Source: Aquabacterium sp029268225
Lineage (GTDB): Bacteria; Pseudomonadota; Gammaproteobacteria; Burkholderiales; Burkholderiaceae_C
NCBI RefSeq assembly: GCF_037482285.1
Contig: NZ_JBBEYB010000008.1
Span: forward strand, 62,001 to 126,000
DNA: 64,000 bases
Direction of reading: 5' to 3'
Shown here: in pieces, positions 27,224 to 36,146 of the stretch
How positions within the stretch are numbered: the first letter of the stretch is position 1
Layout: the number at the start of each line of letters is the position of its first letter
Program-made: the position numbers and the translations under genes
The notes under the pieces: generated by a model
What the model was told of the DNA's origin: nothing
The model's input: only the letters and a program-made list of their open reading frames with translations
Databases searched by the model: none

Positions 27224-28467
27224 GCCTGACCTCCCTTGACGGACTGGCCACGGCACGAGGGGCGGCAGAAGAACTCGGCCCCCGTCAAATCGGCTACGGT
27301 GCCGATGTCCTTGTCGCCACGACCGGACAGGTTCACCAAAATGTGTTGATCCGGGCGCATCGTGGGCGCCAGTTTCATGGCATGAGCCACAGCATGGCTC
27401 GACTCCAACGCGGGGATGATGCCTTCGGTCCGACACAGACGGTGGAAGGCCTCGAGCGCCTCCTTGTCGGTGATGCCCACGTACTCGGCGCGACCGATGT
27501 CCTTCAGGTAGGCATGCTCCGGGCCGACGCCAGGGTAGTCGAGACCTGCAGACACCGAGTGCGTTTCGGTGATCTGGCCGTTTTCATCTTGCAGCAGGTA
27601 GGTGCGGTTGCCGTGCAGCACGCCGGGTACACCCAGTTGCAGCGACATGGAGTGCTTGCCGCTGGCCGCCCCCTCCCCCGCAGCTTCCACACCGATCAGG
27701 CGGACCTGTTCGTGCGGGATGTAGGGATAGAAAATGCCCATGGCATTGCTGCCACCGCCCACGCAGGCAACCACCGCGTCAGGCTGGCGACCAATCGCCA
27801 CCGGCATCTGCTGCAGACATTCTTCGCCGATGACGGCCTGGAAGTCACGCACCATGGCGGGGTACGGATGCGGGCCTGCCACCGTGCCAATGATGTAGAA
27901 CGTGTTCTCGACGTTGGTCACCCAGTCGCGCATCGCTTCGTTGAGCGCATCCTTGAGCGTCTTGCTGCCGGACTCCACCGGCACGACCTTGGCGCCCAGC
28001 AGGTGCATGCGGTACACATTGGGCGACTGGCGCTTGACGTCTTCCGCGCCCATGTAAACCACGCACTCCATGCCATAGCGAGCGCAGATGGTGGCCGTGG
28101 CCACGCCGTGCTGACCCGCACCGGTTTCGGCGATCACACGGGGTTTGCCCATGCGCTTGGCCAGCAAGGCCTGGCCGATGGTGTTGTTGATCTTGTGTGC
28201 GCCCGTATGGTTGAGATCTTCGCGCTTGAAATGGATCTGTGCACCACCCAACTCGCGGCTCAGGCGGTCGGCGTGATAGATCGGGCTGGGACGCCCCACG
28301 AAGTTGGCCAGCTCACGGCGAAACTCAGCCTTGAAAGCTTCGTCATGGCGGTAGTGTTCGTAGACCTCATTGAGCTCTTTGAGCGCATAGATCAGTGTCT
28401 CGGACACAAAGGTGCCGCCATAAGGGCCAAAGTGGCCTCGGGCGTCGGGCTGTTGATAATTCAGCAT
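27220..28467 (-). CDS. trpB: Tryptophan synthase beta chain
   Basis: 415 residues from the ATG at 28467. It joins indole and serine with PLP. The PLP lysine is K92 in HTGAHKINN, the catalytic Glu lies in ETGAGQHGVA, and the glycine-rich phosphate site is CVGGGSNAMG. The frame is open to 28521, overlapping the trpF end; MLNYQQPDARGHFGPYGG is the usual family start and GAGAG lies upstream of it. It forms trpF-trpB-trpA-accD with its neighbours. Confidence 0.97.
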   Translation of the reverse strand: MLNYQQPDARGHFGPYGGTFVSETLIYALKELNEVYEHYRHDEAFKAEFRRELANFVGRPSPIYHADRLSRELGGAQIHFKREDLNHTGAHKINNTIGQALLAKRMGKPRVIAETGAGQHGVATATICARYGMECVVYMGAEDVKRQSPNVYRMHLLGAKVVPVESGSKTLKDALNEAMRDWVTNVENTFYIIGTVAGPHPYPAMVRDFQAVIGEECLQQMPVAIGRQPDAVVACVGGGSNAMGIFYPYIPHEQVRLIGVEAAGEGAASGKHSMSLQLGVPGVLHGNRTYLLQDENGQITETHSVSAGLDYPGVGPEHAYLKDIGRAEYVGITDKEALEAFHRLCRTEGIIPALESSHAVAHAMKLAPTMRPDQHILVNLSGRGDKDIGTVADLTGAEFFCRPSCRGQSVKGGQA

Positions 28468-28483
28468 GTCACTCTCAAAGAAC

Positions 28484-29143
28484 TCAGCGTGCGGATTCGG
28501 CGCATGACCGATCGGCCTCACGCACGACCTGACAGAACTCGCGCATCAGCCCGGCGTCTTTGAGGCCCTTACCGACCTCCACGCCTGAACTGACATCCAC
28601 GGCCCACGGCCGCACCGCTCTCACCCCATCCGCGACATTACCCGGGTGCAAACCACCCGAGAGAATCATGGGCCGAGAGAGCTGACGCGGCAGCAAAGAC
28701 CAATCAAATACCTGGCCACCCCCACCATAGCCCTCGACATGGGCGTCAACCAGCATGGCCTGGGCAGAGGCAAACGAAGAGGTGAAGTCTAACAAATCGA
28801 AACCCGGCGCCATCCGGGCTGCCCGCACATAGGGGCGCCCCACCGACTCGCAATCGGCGGGGGACTCGTCACCGTGAAACTGCAGCAAAGCGTTGGGTAC
28901 TGCTTGAAGGGCTGAATGAACCTGCACGAACGAGGCATTCACCAGCAGCAACACGGGCGTGACGAAAGGGGGCAAACGACGTGCCAGAACGCCCGCACGC
29001 GCGGCGTCCACATAACGTGGACTCTTGTCGTACAGCACGAAACCGACAGCGTCAGCGCCAGCTTCGACGGCGGCATCCACATCGGCTTCACGGGTCAAGC
29101 CGCAGATTTTTATGCGCGTGCGGTGTGCAGGAGAGGGAAACAT
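28484..29143 (-). CDS. trpF: Phosphoribosylanthranilate isomerase
   Basis: 219 residues, stand-alone as in most betaproteobacteria. It converts phosphoribosylanthranilate to the enol-deoxyribulose phosphate. The catalytic Cys14 is in KICGLTREAD and the catalytic Asp is in VFDWSLL (about 147). The phosphate site LSGGLHPGNV and the closing DVSSGVE are present. It is 97 bp after truA, without a clear terminator or promoter in between. Confidence 0.97.
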   Translation of the reverse strand: MFPSPAHRTRIKICGLTREADVDAAVEAGADAVGFVLYDKSPRYVDAARAGVLARRLPPFVTPVLLLVNASFVQVHSALQAVPNALLQFHGDESPADCESVGRPYVRAARMAPGFDLLDFTSSFASAQAMLVDAHVEGYGGGGQVFDWSLLPRQLSRPMILSGGLHPGNVADGVRAVRPWAVDVSSGVEVGKGLKDAGLMREFCQVVREADRSCAESAR

Positions 29144-29240
29144 CCAGAAAGCATGGGCCTGTCACGGCCCGCCGGCTTCGAAGTCTGGATTGTCGCAAAA
29201 AAGCGTTCTGCCGCCCAGCCCTTGTCCGCAAAACCGGCGA

Positions 29241-30119
29241 TCAGATGGGCAACCAGTCCATCCCCGGCACATGCTCCGGCAAGTTCCACTCTGAATCGTA
29301 ATGCGGCCCCATGAAGTACAGGCCATCGGCAGAGAACGTCGGCGCCGCCGCCTTGCGGTCGCGGGCATCGCGCACGACCCTCACCCAGTCAGGTTGCTGC
29401 ACGCCCGTACCGACCATGATCAAGCACCCCATGATGTTGCGAATCATGTGATGCAGGAAGGCCTGCCCTTCGAAATCAAAACGCCAGTACGCCGAATCTC
29501 TTCCCGCCACCGCGCAGCGCCGAATCTGGATGTCTCGCAGATGCTTGACCGGCGTCGGCGATTGACACATGGATGAGCGGAATGAGCTGAAGTCATGCTC
29601 GCCGAGCAGGTGGGCCGCAGCCGCCTGCATCGCTGCCAGATCAAGAGGCCGAAACACCCATCCGACTCGACCCGCCTCGAGCGCGGGACGCACCGGCGCC
29701 TCCAGCACGATGTAGGTGTAACGACGCCCACGGGCGCTGTTGCGAGCGTGGAAACGTGGGTTGACCTCCACCGCCCACTGAACCGACACGTCGGGGGGCA
29801 AGAAGGTATTCGTCCCGCGCACCCAAGAAAAAGGCTCTCGAGACAAATCCGTGTCGAGGTGCACCACCTGGTTGATGCCATGCACCCCCGCATCGGTTCG
29901 CCCGGCGCACACCACTTTGATGGGACGCACAGCAAACTGAGCCAGGGCAGACTCCAGCGCATCTTGCACGGTGCCGCCACTGGGCTGGCTTTGCCAACCT
30001 TTGTAAGAAGAGCCCAGGTAAGAAACGCCAAGGGCGACCCGGCGGGTCGCCCCTGTCAGCTCAGGGCTGTCAGCGGCAGGTGGCGCACCGGCGCCCCCTG
30101 CCGAGCTCGCATCAGACAT
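29241..30119 (-). CDS. truA: tRNA pseudouridine(38-40) synthase
   Basis: 292 residues. It isomerises uridines 38-40 in tRNA anticodon arms. The catalytic Asp76 is in CAGRTDAGVHG; RYTYIVLE and the HHMIRNIMGCLI segment near the C-terminal end of the core are typical. A 25-residue Ala/Gly-rich N-terminal extension precedes the usual VALGVSYLGSSYKGWQ. The start is 6 bp after the fimV stop, so the two are read together. Confidence 0.96.
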   Translation of the reverse strand: MSDASSAGGAGAPPAADSPELTGATRRVALGVSYLGSSYKGWQSQPSGGTVQDALESALAQFAVRPIKVVCAGRTDAGVHGINQVVHLDTDLSREPFSWVRGTNTFLPPDVSVQWAVEVNPRFHARNSARGRRYTYIVLEAPVRPALEAGRVGWVFRPLDLAAMQAAAAHLLGEHDFSSFRSSMCQSPTPVKHLRDIQIRRCAVAGRDSAYWRFDFEGQAFLHHMIRNIMGCLIMVGTGVQQPDWVRVVRDARDRKAAAPTFSADGLYFMGPHYDSEWNLPEHVPGMDWLPI

Positions 30120-30125
30120 CTCGCA

Positions 30126-32702
30126 TCAACCCAGACTGTCCAGCATGGTTTGGGCGCGGCTGCGCAGACTGCCGTCTTGCGCGTTGTCCACAACCTCTTG
30201 CAGCAACTCGCGGGCACCGTCCACGTCACCAATCTGACGGAACTCCTGCGCCAGATCGAACTTGCGAGCCATCGGGTCACTGCTCAGCGGTGCATCCGAC
30301 TGAGGTTGATCGTCCAACTCATCGCCATTGACCACGGCCGATGTGGCGGGTGCGGGCGAGTCCAGATCCAGGGAAATGTCCCCCAAATCGAAGGGCATGC
30401 TGCCAGACGGCGTGGGCTCCGCCGCAACAGGCGCCGCGACCGACTCGGCTGCGGGCACCTGGGGCAGGTCATCCATCGACAGATCAAAGTCGATGTCACC
30501 CTTGGCCGCCGATGCTGCCGCCGGCGCGATCTCGCCGCTGGGCAAGGCGTCCAGATCAGGCAATTCCAAATCTGCCAGATGGTCACCGTTCTGTACCTGA
30601 GGCGATACAGAGTCCGATACGCCATCTTGCTGAGACGAACGTCCATTGGCGTCCAGATCGAGGTCGATCATCGCATCGGTCGGCGCAGGCTCGGTGTCTG
30701 CCACGCCGGGCGCCACCGAGTGCGGTACGGTGCTGGCACCCAGGAAATCAGGCGCTGCAGCCTCACCCGCCGTCACATTGCCTGGCTGACCACCAGGCTG
30801 GTACAACGGATTTTCCGGATCGATGCTCAGACCCAACTCCTGAGCCTTGAGCCAATCTTCGCCTGCGCCATTCGTCAAGGTGAACAACTGGGTGGCCAGA
30901 GACTCGAAACCCTTGGTGTCGCGACGCTTGGCGTAAACCTCCAACAACTTCAGGCGCACAGCCAGACGATCCGGCGTGCTGCGCAGCGCCTCTTTGAGGA
31001 TCTCCTCGGCCTGCAAATCGCGGCCATAAGCCAGATACACATCCGCCTCGGCCACCGGATCGACATCACCGATGGCATCCAGCTGGCTCAGCGAATAACT
31101 CATGGACGACGGGCCGGCCGTGGCATCACGGGTATCGACGCGCTGACCGCCGCTGGCACCAAAGAAAGAATCTGGTTGCAAGCGGCTTTCCAGGAAGGAG
31201 GTCTCACCGGTGTCGGCGCGACGGCGCGAGCGCAGGAACATGGCCGCACCGGCCAGCAAGGCCAAGCCTGCCCCGCCTGCCGCCAACCACATCGGGTTGA
31301 GCGACGCCAGGAACCCGGGCTCCTCTTGCGTGACCACAGGCGGCACTGGTGCCGACGCCGGCACTTGCGAGGCCACGGCCACAGGCGCTTCAACCGCCGA
31401 GGCAACTTCGGCCTCCGAAGCGGCCTGAGAAGCAGCACTGGCGGCTGCATCGATGGTGCTCGCAGCCAGATCCACGGCACTGGCTGCCGACGCCACAGCC
31501 GGGGTCGGTGCTGCCTGAGAGGGCACCACCGCCGGCAAGGCCGGCACCACCGGCTTGCTGGCTGCGGCCACGGCTGCCGCCTGCTCCTTGAGCTTGCGCA
31601 ACTCGTCCAGGTTCTTGGACAACTCCGCCACACGGGTGCTGCTGTCCTGGGTCGCACGCGCCTTGGCAAGGCGATCTTCGGCCGCAGATGCCGCCGAACT
31701 CACTGAACCCTTGCTCAGCGTCAACTTGTCGGGCGTCGGGGCCGCCGCCTGCTTGCGGTCCTGCACTTCAGCCCGGACCTTGCCTGTGGCTTGTCGTTGG
31801 GCCTGCGTGGTCGACTCCACCCCCACTGCGCCAGCCAGACGCTGGCGATAGGTCGCAAAGTCGGCGCTTTGGGCCAAGATGAACTGACGCGCCTCGGCCG
31901 GGGTCACCGACTTGAGTTGCTCGTTCGTGGGAAGCGTGAGGACTGCACCAGAGCGCAGTCGGTTCATGTTCTCACCCTGGAAGGCACCAGGATTTTGTCG
32001 GTACAGCCCCACCAGCATCTGATCCAAGGAAACACCGTTGGGAAGATTCCGGGTGGCAATGCTGGACAGGGTGTCGCCGCGACGGACCGCGACGGTCTCC
32101 TTGTCAGCGGACTTGGCAACTGGTGCTGGGCGCGGGGCAGCCTTGGGCATCACTGGCTCTGCCTGAGGGGCTGCGGCAGGGCGCGACGGGCGCAAAGCCG
32201 GTGACGAAGCCACGGACGTGGAGACAGGCGGCACGCTCACCACGGGTGCGGCGGGCTGGGCCACGGTGCGCGTGGTGGGCGGATCGAACAACAGCGTGTA
32301 CTCGCGAACCAGACGCCCCGCAGACCATCCGAGGTCGAGAATCACGTCAACAAAGGGTTCTTGAACCGGACGATCGCTGGCGATGCGCAGATAAGGCCGA
32401 CCATCGGCCCGACGTTGAATCGTGATGCTGGCACCAGACAACACAGCGTTGTAATCCACACCGGCCGCCCGATAGGTTTCGGGCGATGCCACACGCACTT
32501 GCAAGGTGGCGCTTTCTTCGGGATTGATGCTGGTGATGTCAATCTCTGCGCGCAGCGCCTCACCAAGTGCCGACTTCACGCTCAGCTTGCCTAGGCCAAG
32601 GGCCGATGCAGACAGAGGCAAGGCAGACAGAACGGCCACAGCGGCTGCCACAGCAACCCGGTTCAGGGCGAAACGCCCAACGGACAACGAATGATCTTTC
32701 AA
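30126..32702 (-). CDS. fimV: FimV-like peptidoglycan-binding polarity protein
   Basis: 858 residues from a TTG start. A signal peptide (VAVAAAVAVLSALPLSASA) leads to the usual mature start LGLGKLSVKSALGEALRAEI. Next are a LysM domain (about 200-260), Ala/Pro-rich linkers with a coiled segment, one membrane helix (about 470-492) and a cytoplasmic acidic region with TPR-like helices. The conserved FimV C-terminus (FDLAQEFRQIGDVDGAREL) closes the protein. FimV proteins organise type IV pili and poles. The TTG at 32702 follows GGGAG at 5 bases, and a sigma-70 promoter lies 100 bp upstream inside the longer open frame, which rules out the start at 32843. Confidence 0.93.
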   Translation of the reverse strand: MKDHSLSVGRFALNRVAVAAAVAVLSALPLSASALGLGKLSVKSALGEALRAEIDITSINPEESATLQVRVASPETYRAAGVDYNAVLSGASITIQRRADGRPYLRIASDRPVQEPFVDVILDLGWSAGRLVREYTLLFDPPTTRTVAQPAAPVVSVPPVSTSVASSPALRPSRPAAAPQAEPVMPKAAPRPAPVAKSADKETVAVRRGDTLSSIATRNLPNGVSLDQMLVGLYRQNPGAFQGENMNRLRSGAVLTLPTNEQLKSVTPAEARQFILAQSADFATYRQRLAGAVGVESTTQAQRQATGKVRAEVQDRKQAAAPTPDKLTLSKGSVSSAASAAEDRLAKARATQDSSTRVAELSKNLDELRKLKEQAAAVAAASKPVVPALPAVVPSQAAPTPAVASAASAVDLAASTIDAAASAASQAASEAEVASAVEAPVAVASQVPASAPVPPVVTQEEPGFLASLNPMWLAAGGAGLALLAGAAMFLRSRRRADTGETSFLESRLQPDSFFGASGGQRVDTRDATAGPSSMSYSLSQLDAIGDVDPVAEADVYLAYGRDLQAEEILKEALRSTPDRLAVRLKLLEVYAKRRDTKGFESLATQLFTLTNGAGEDWLKAQELGLSIDPENPLYQPGGQPGNVTAGEAAAPDFLGASTVPHSVAPGVADTEPAPTDAMIDLDLDANGRSSQQDGVSDSVSPQVQNGDHLADLELPDLDALPSGEIAPAAASAAKGDIDFDLSMDDLPQVPAAESVAAPVAAEPTPSGSMPFDLGDISLDLDSPAPATSAVVNGDELDDQPQSDAPLSSDPMARKFDLAQEFRQIGDVDGARELLQEVVDNAQDGSLRSRAQTMLDSLG

Positions 32703-32808
32703 GGCGTCTCCCAACTCGTCACGCGGCGGCCAGTTGACCTCGGGTGCATCCGGATCTGAACAAGATCCCAGGAAACACCAACACCTGCGGACTGTACGCA
32801 GCGAAAAC

Positions 32809-32837
32809 ACAATAGCAGCATGCACATATCGTGACAA
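32809..32837 (-). promoter_or_regulatory. Sigma-70 promoter of fimV
   Basis: On the minus strand: -35 TTGTCA (32832-32837), a 17-bp spacer and -10 TATTGT (32809-32814), with a start near 32802 and a leader of about 100 nt. The 327-bp gap 32703-33029 holds this promoter and the asd terminator; I see nothing else in it. Confidence 0.78.
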
Positions 32838-32983
32838 GCTCATGCAAATACTGATCGCGCCGTATCACCCTGCTTTACCCAGATAAGCGCGTTCATTCAC
32901 CGATCCAAATTGTCGCCGGGCCACAACAGGGTTTTCTACCCGCCTTGTGACCAAACGTTTCAAAACCAGCGAATTACCCAATG

Positions 32984-33006
32984 AAAACGGGGCCCGAAGG
33001 CCCCGT
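32984..33006 (-). terminator. Terminator of the leu-asd transcript
   Basis: On the minus strand, ACGGGGCC and GGCCCCGT pair around a UUCG tetraloop and are followed by TTT. It is 24 bp past the asd stop. Confidence 0.92.
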
Positions 33007-33029
33007 GGTGATCTGATTGCAACAAGCGA

Positions 33030-34163
33030 TCAGCGGTCAAGCAAAATGCGCAGCATGCGGCGCAGCGGCTCGGCTGCCCCCCACAGCAGTTGGTCGCCAA
33101 TCGTGAAGGCGCCCACATATTCCGGGCCCATGGCGAGCTTGCGGATGCGACCCACGGGAATATTGAGCGTGCCGGTGACCGCCACGGGCGTCAGATCCTT
33201 GATGGTGGCCTCGCGGGTATTGGGCACCACCTTGGCCCAAGGATTGTCGGCGGCGATCATCGCCTCGATGTCCTCAACCGACACGTCCTTCTTGAGCTTG
33301 AAGGTCAAGGCCTGGCTGTGGCAGCGCATGGCGCCGATGCGCACGCAGAAGCCATCGACCGGCACGGCGGGCGAGCCGAAGCCTTCGCCCTGCCCCAAGA
33401 TCTTGTTGGTCTCGGCCATGCCCTTCCACTCTTCCTTGGACTGACCATTGCCCAGATCCTTGTCGATCCAGGGGATCAGCGAGCCGCCCAGCGGGACGCC
33501 AAAGTTGGCCGTCTCGGCCGCGGTCAGGGCGCGCTGCTTGGCGATGATCTTGCGATCGATCTCCAGGATGGCGCTCTTGGGGTCGTCGAGCAGAGCCTTG
33601 ACCTCGGCGTTGAGCGTGCCGAACTGGGTCAACAGTTCACGCATGTGCTGCGCGCCGCCACCCGAAGCCGCCTGGTAGGTCTGGGTGGACATCCACTCGA
33701 CCAGGCCCGCCTTGTACAGGGCTCCCACGCCGATCAGCATGCACGACACCGTGCAGTTGCCGCCGATCCAGTCCTTGCCGCCGTTGGCCAGCGAGTTCTT
33801 GATCACGGGCATGTTGACCGGGTCCAGCACGATGACGGCGTTGTCCTTCATGCGCAGCGTGGAGGCGGCATCGATCCAGTGACCGTTCCAGCCGGACTCG
33901 CGCAGCTTGCCGTACACCTCGGTGGTGTAGTCACCACCTTGCGCGGTGACGATGATGTCACAGCGCTTGAGTTCGTTGATGTCGTAGGCGTCCTTGAGCG
34001 TCTTCTCGTTCTTGGCCATTGCCGGGGCAGCGCCACCCGCGTTGGACGTGGAGAAGAACAAAGGTTCGAAGTGATCGAAGTCACGTTCGGCTTCCATGCG
34101 GTCCATCAGGACCGAGCCGACCATGCCGCGCCAGCCCACCAAACCAACCAGAGTCGTAGCCAT
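33030..34163 (-). CDS. asd: Aspartate-semialdehyde dehydrogenase
   Basis: 377 residues, the length of the gammaproteobacterial-type enzyme. It reduces aspartyl phosphate to the semialdehyde, feeding lysine, threonine, methionine and diaminopimelate. The NADP loop GLVGWRGMVGSVLMDRM is at the start and the nucleophile is Cys137 in GGNCTVS. RIGAMRCHSQA carries the acid/base His. It lies 46 bp after leuB. Confidence 0.98.
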   Translation of the reverse strand: MATTLVGLVGWRGMVGSVLMDRMEAERDFDHFEPLFFSTSNAGGAAPAMAKNEKTLKDAYDINELKRCDIIVTAQGGDYTTEVYGKLRESGWNGHWIDAASTLRMKDNAVIVLDPVNMPVIKNSLANGGKDWIGGNCTVSCMLIGVGALYKAGLVEWMSTQTYQAASGGGAQHMRELLTQFGTLNAEVKALLDDPKSAILEIDRKIIAKQRALTAAETANFGVPLGGSLIPWIDKDLGNGQSKEEWKGMAETNKILGQGEGFGSPAVPVDGFCVRIGAMRCHSQALTFKLKKDVSVEDIEAMIAADNPWAKVVPNTREATIKDLTPVAVTGTLNIPVGRIRKLAMGPEYVGAFTIGDQLLWGAAEPLRRMLRILLDR

Positions 34164-34209
34164 GTTTCTATCCTCTTATTACTGAATCTGTGACGAACGG
34201 GCGCGCGGC

Positions 34210-35295
34210 TCAGCCTTGTGCCTTGAGGGCAGCCACCACGGCCTCGCCCATCTCGACCGTGCCGACCTTCTGCGTGCCTTCGCTGAAGATGTCGGGAGTG
34301 CGCAAACCTTGCTCCAGCACGCTCTGCACGGCGCGCTCGATGCGGCTGGCTGCCTCTTCCTGGTTCAGGCTGAAGCGCAGCATCATGGCGGCGCTCAGGA
34401 TGGTGGCCAGGGGGTTGGCCACGCCCTTGCCGGCGATGTCGGGGGCCGAACCGTGGCTGGGCTCGTACAGGCCCTGGCCCTTGGCGTTCAGAGAAGCCGA
34501 CGGCAGCATGCCGATGGAGCCCGTCAGCATGGCTGCCGCATCGGACAGGATGTCACCAAACATGTTGCCGGTAAAGAGCACGTCGAACTTCTTGGGGGCT
34601 TTGACCAGCTGCATCGCGGCGTTGTCCACATACATGTGGTCCAACTCAATGTCGGGATACTGGGCGTGCACCTCGGTGACCACATCCTTCCAGAACTGGA
34701 AGGTTTCGAGCACGTTGGCCTTGTCCACGCTGGTGACACGCTTGCTGCGCTTGCGAGCCGCCTGGAAGGCCACGTGCGCGATGCGCTCGATTTCCGGGCG
34801 CGAGTAGCGCATGGTGTCAAAAGCCTCGTCGGCACCCTTGAACTCGCCGTCCGGAGACTGGCGGCGGCCGCGAGGCTGACCGAAGTAGATGTCGCCGGTC
34901 AGTTCGCGGATGATGAGGATGTCCAAGCCAGCCACCAGCTCGGGCTTGAGGCTGGAAGCGTGGGTCAGCTGCGGATAGCAGATGGCCGGACGGAAGTTGG
35001 CGAACAGGCCCATGTTCTTGCGCAGGCCCAGGATGGCCTGCTCAGGACGCAGATGGCGTTCGAGCTTGTCGTATTTCCAATCCCCCACCGAGCCGAACAG
35101 CACGGCGTCGGATTCCATGGCCAGTTTCAGGGTGTGCTCGGGCAGCGGATGGCCGTGGGCGTCGAAGGCGGCGCCACCGACCTTGGCCTCGTCCAGCTGG
35201 AAAGGCAGGTCCAGAACCTTGAGCACCTTCACCGCCTCGGTGACGATCTCGGGACCGATGCCGTCACCCGGCAGAACTGCAATCTTCATGACCAT
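34210..35295 (-). CDS. leuB: 3-isopropylmalate dehydrogenase
   Basis: 361 residues. NAD-dependent oxidative decarboxylation of 3-isopropylmalate. The start MKIAVLPGDGIGPE, the substrate region RELTGDIYFGQPRG and the metal site (DAAAMLTGSIGMLPSAS, then EPSHGSAPDIAGKG) are all canonical. The frame has two ATGs six bases apart (35295 and 35289); MKIAVLP is the commoner family start. It belongs to leuC-ecn-leuD-leuB-asd. Confidence 0.97.
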   Translation of the reverse strand: MVMKIAVLPGDGIGPEIVTEAVKVLKVLDLPFQLDEAKVGGAAFDAHGHPLPEHTLKLAMESDAVLFGSVGDWKYDKLERHLRPEQAILGLRKNMGLFANFRPAICYPQLTHASSLKPELVAGLDILIIRELTGDIYFGQPRGRRQSPDGEFKGADEAFDTMRYSRPEIERIAHVAFQAARKRSKRVTSVDKANVLETFQFWKDVVTEVHAQYPDIELDHMYVDNAAMQLVKAPKKFDVLFTGNMFGDILSDAAAMLTGSIGMLPSASLNAKGQGLYEPSHGSAPDIAGKGVANPLATILSAAMMLRFSLNQEEAASRIERAVQSVLEQGLRTPDIFSEGTQKVGTVEMGEAVVAALKAQG

Positions 35296-35323
35296 GTTGG
35301 GAATCTCAGCGGGGGAAAAGAAA

Positions 35324-35971
35324 TTAGACGATGCGGTTGTTCAGCCAGGGCTTCTGCGCCAGACGCTCGGCCTCGAACGCCTTGATCTTGTCGGCGTGAC
35401 GCAAGGTCAGGCCGATGTCATCAAAACCGTTCAGCAAGCAGTACTTGCGGAAAGGCTGCACTTCGAAGGGCAACTCGGTGCCATCGGGCTTGACGACAAC
35501 CTGGCGCTCCAGATCGATGGTCAGTTCGTAGCCAGGGAAAGCGGCCACTTCGTTGAACAACTGGTCAACCTGCTGCTCACTCAGCACGATGGGCAGCAAA
35601 CCGTTTTTGAAGCTGTTGTTGAAGAAGATGTCAGCGAAGCTGGGGGCGATGATGGCGCGGAAGCCATACTGGTCGAGCGCCCAGGGGGCGTGCTCGCGGC
35701 TCGAACCACAACCGAAGTTCTTGCGCGCCAGCAGCACCGAAGCGCCTTGGTAGCGCGCCTGATTCAGCACGAAGTCAGGGTTGGGTTTGCGGGTGGCCGG
35801 GTCCTGGCCGGGCTCGCCGGCGTCCAGATAGCGCCATTCATCGAACAGGTTGGGGCCAAAGCCCGTGCGCTTGATCGACTTGAGGAACTGCTTGGGGATG
35901 ATGGCGTCGGTGTCGACGTTTTCCCGGTCCATCGGGGCCACGAGCCCCTTGTGAATGCGGAATGCTTGCAT
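35324..35971 (-). CDS. leuD: 3-isopropylmalate dehydratase small subunit
   Basis: 215 residues. The swivel-domain subunit that completes isopropylmalate isomerase with LeuC. VAPMDRENVDTDAIIPKQFL and FGCGSSREHAPWAL are the family signatures. The start lies 9 bp after the stop of the small lipoprotein gene, so translation is probably coupled to it. Confidence 0.98.
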   Translation of the reverse strand: MQAFRIHKGLVAPMDRENVDTDAIIPKQFLKSIKRTGFGPNLFDEWRYLDAGEPGQDPATRKPNPDFVLNQARYQGASVLLARKNFGCGSSREHAPWALDQYGFRAIIAPSFADIFFNNSFKNGLLPIVLSEQQVDQLFNEVAAFPGYELTIDLERQVVVKPDGTELPFEVQPFRKYCLLNGFDDIGLTLRHADKIKAFEAERLAQKPWLNNRIV

Positions 35972-35980
35972 GGTGTGTGC

Positions 35981-36109
35981 TTACTTGGCTGCGCCAGAGA
36001 TGGCCGAACCGGCCTTTTCGATGTCCTGACCCAGGCCGTGCACGGTGTTGCAGGCCGACAGGCCCAACACGGACAAAGCCACCAGTGCGGAAACAATCAG
36101 ACGTGTCAT
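35981..36109 (-). CDS. Entericidin-like small lipoprotein
   Basis: 42 residues: a short charged start (MTR), a hydrophobic stretch and the lipobox LSAC with Cys20. The predicted mature lipopeptide is CNTVHGLGQDIEKAGSAISG plus AAK, closely resembling entericidin A/B (CNTVxGxGxDI...GxxI). It lies between leuC (37 bp upstream) and leuD (9 bp downstream), same strand, so it is carried on the leucine transcript. Entericidins are small envelope lipoproteins linked to stationary-phase lysis or immunity in E. coli; the role here is unknown. It is easily missed because of its size. Confidence 0.88.
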   Translation of the reverse strand: MTRLIVSALVALSVLGLSACNTVHGLGQDIEKAGSAISGAAK

Positions 36110-36146
36110 GTGCGGACTCTCTTGTGACTCAGACGGTTGACAGGGA

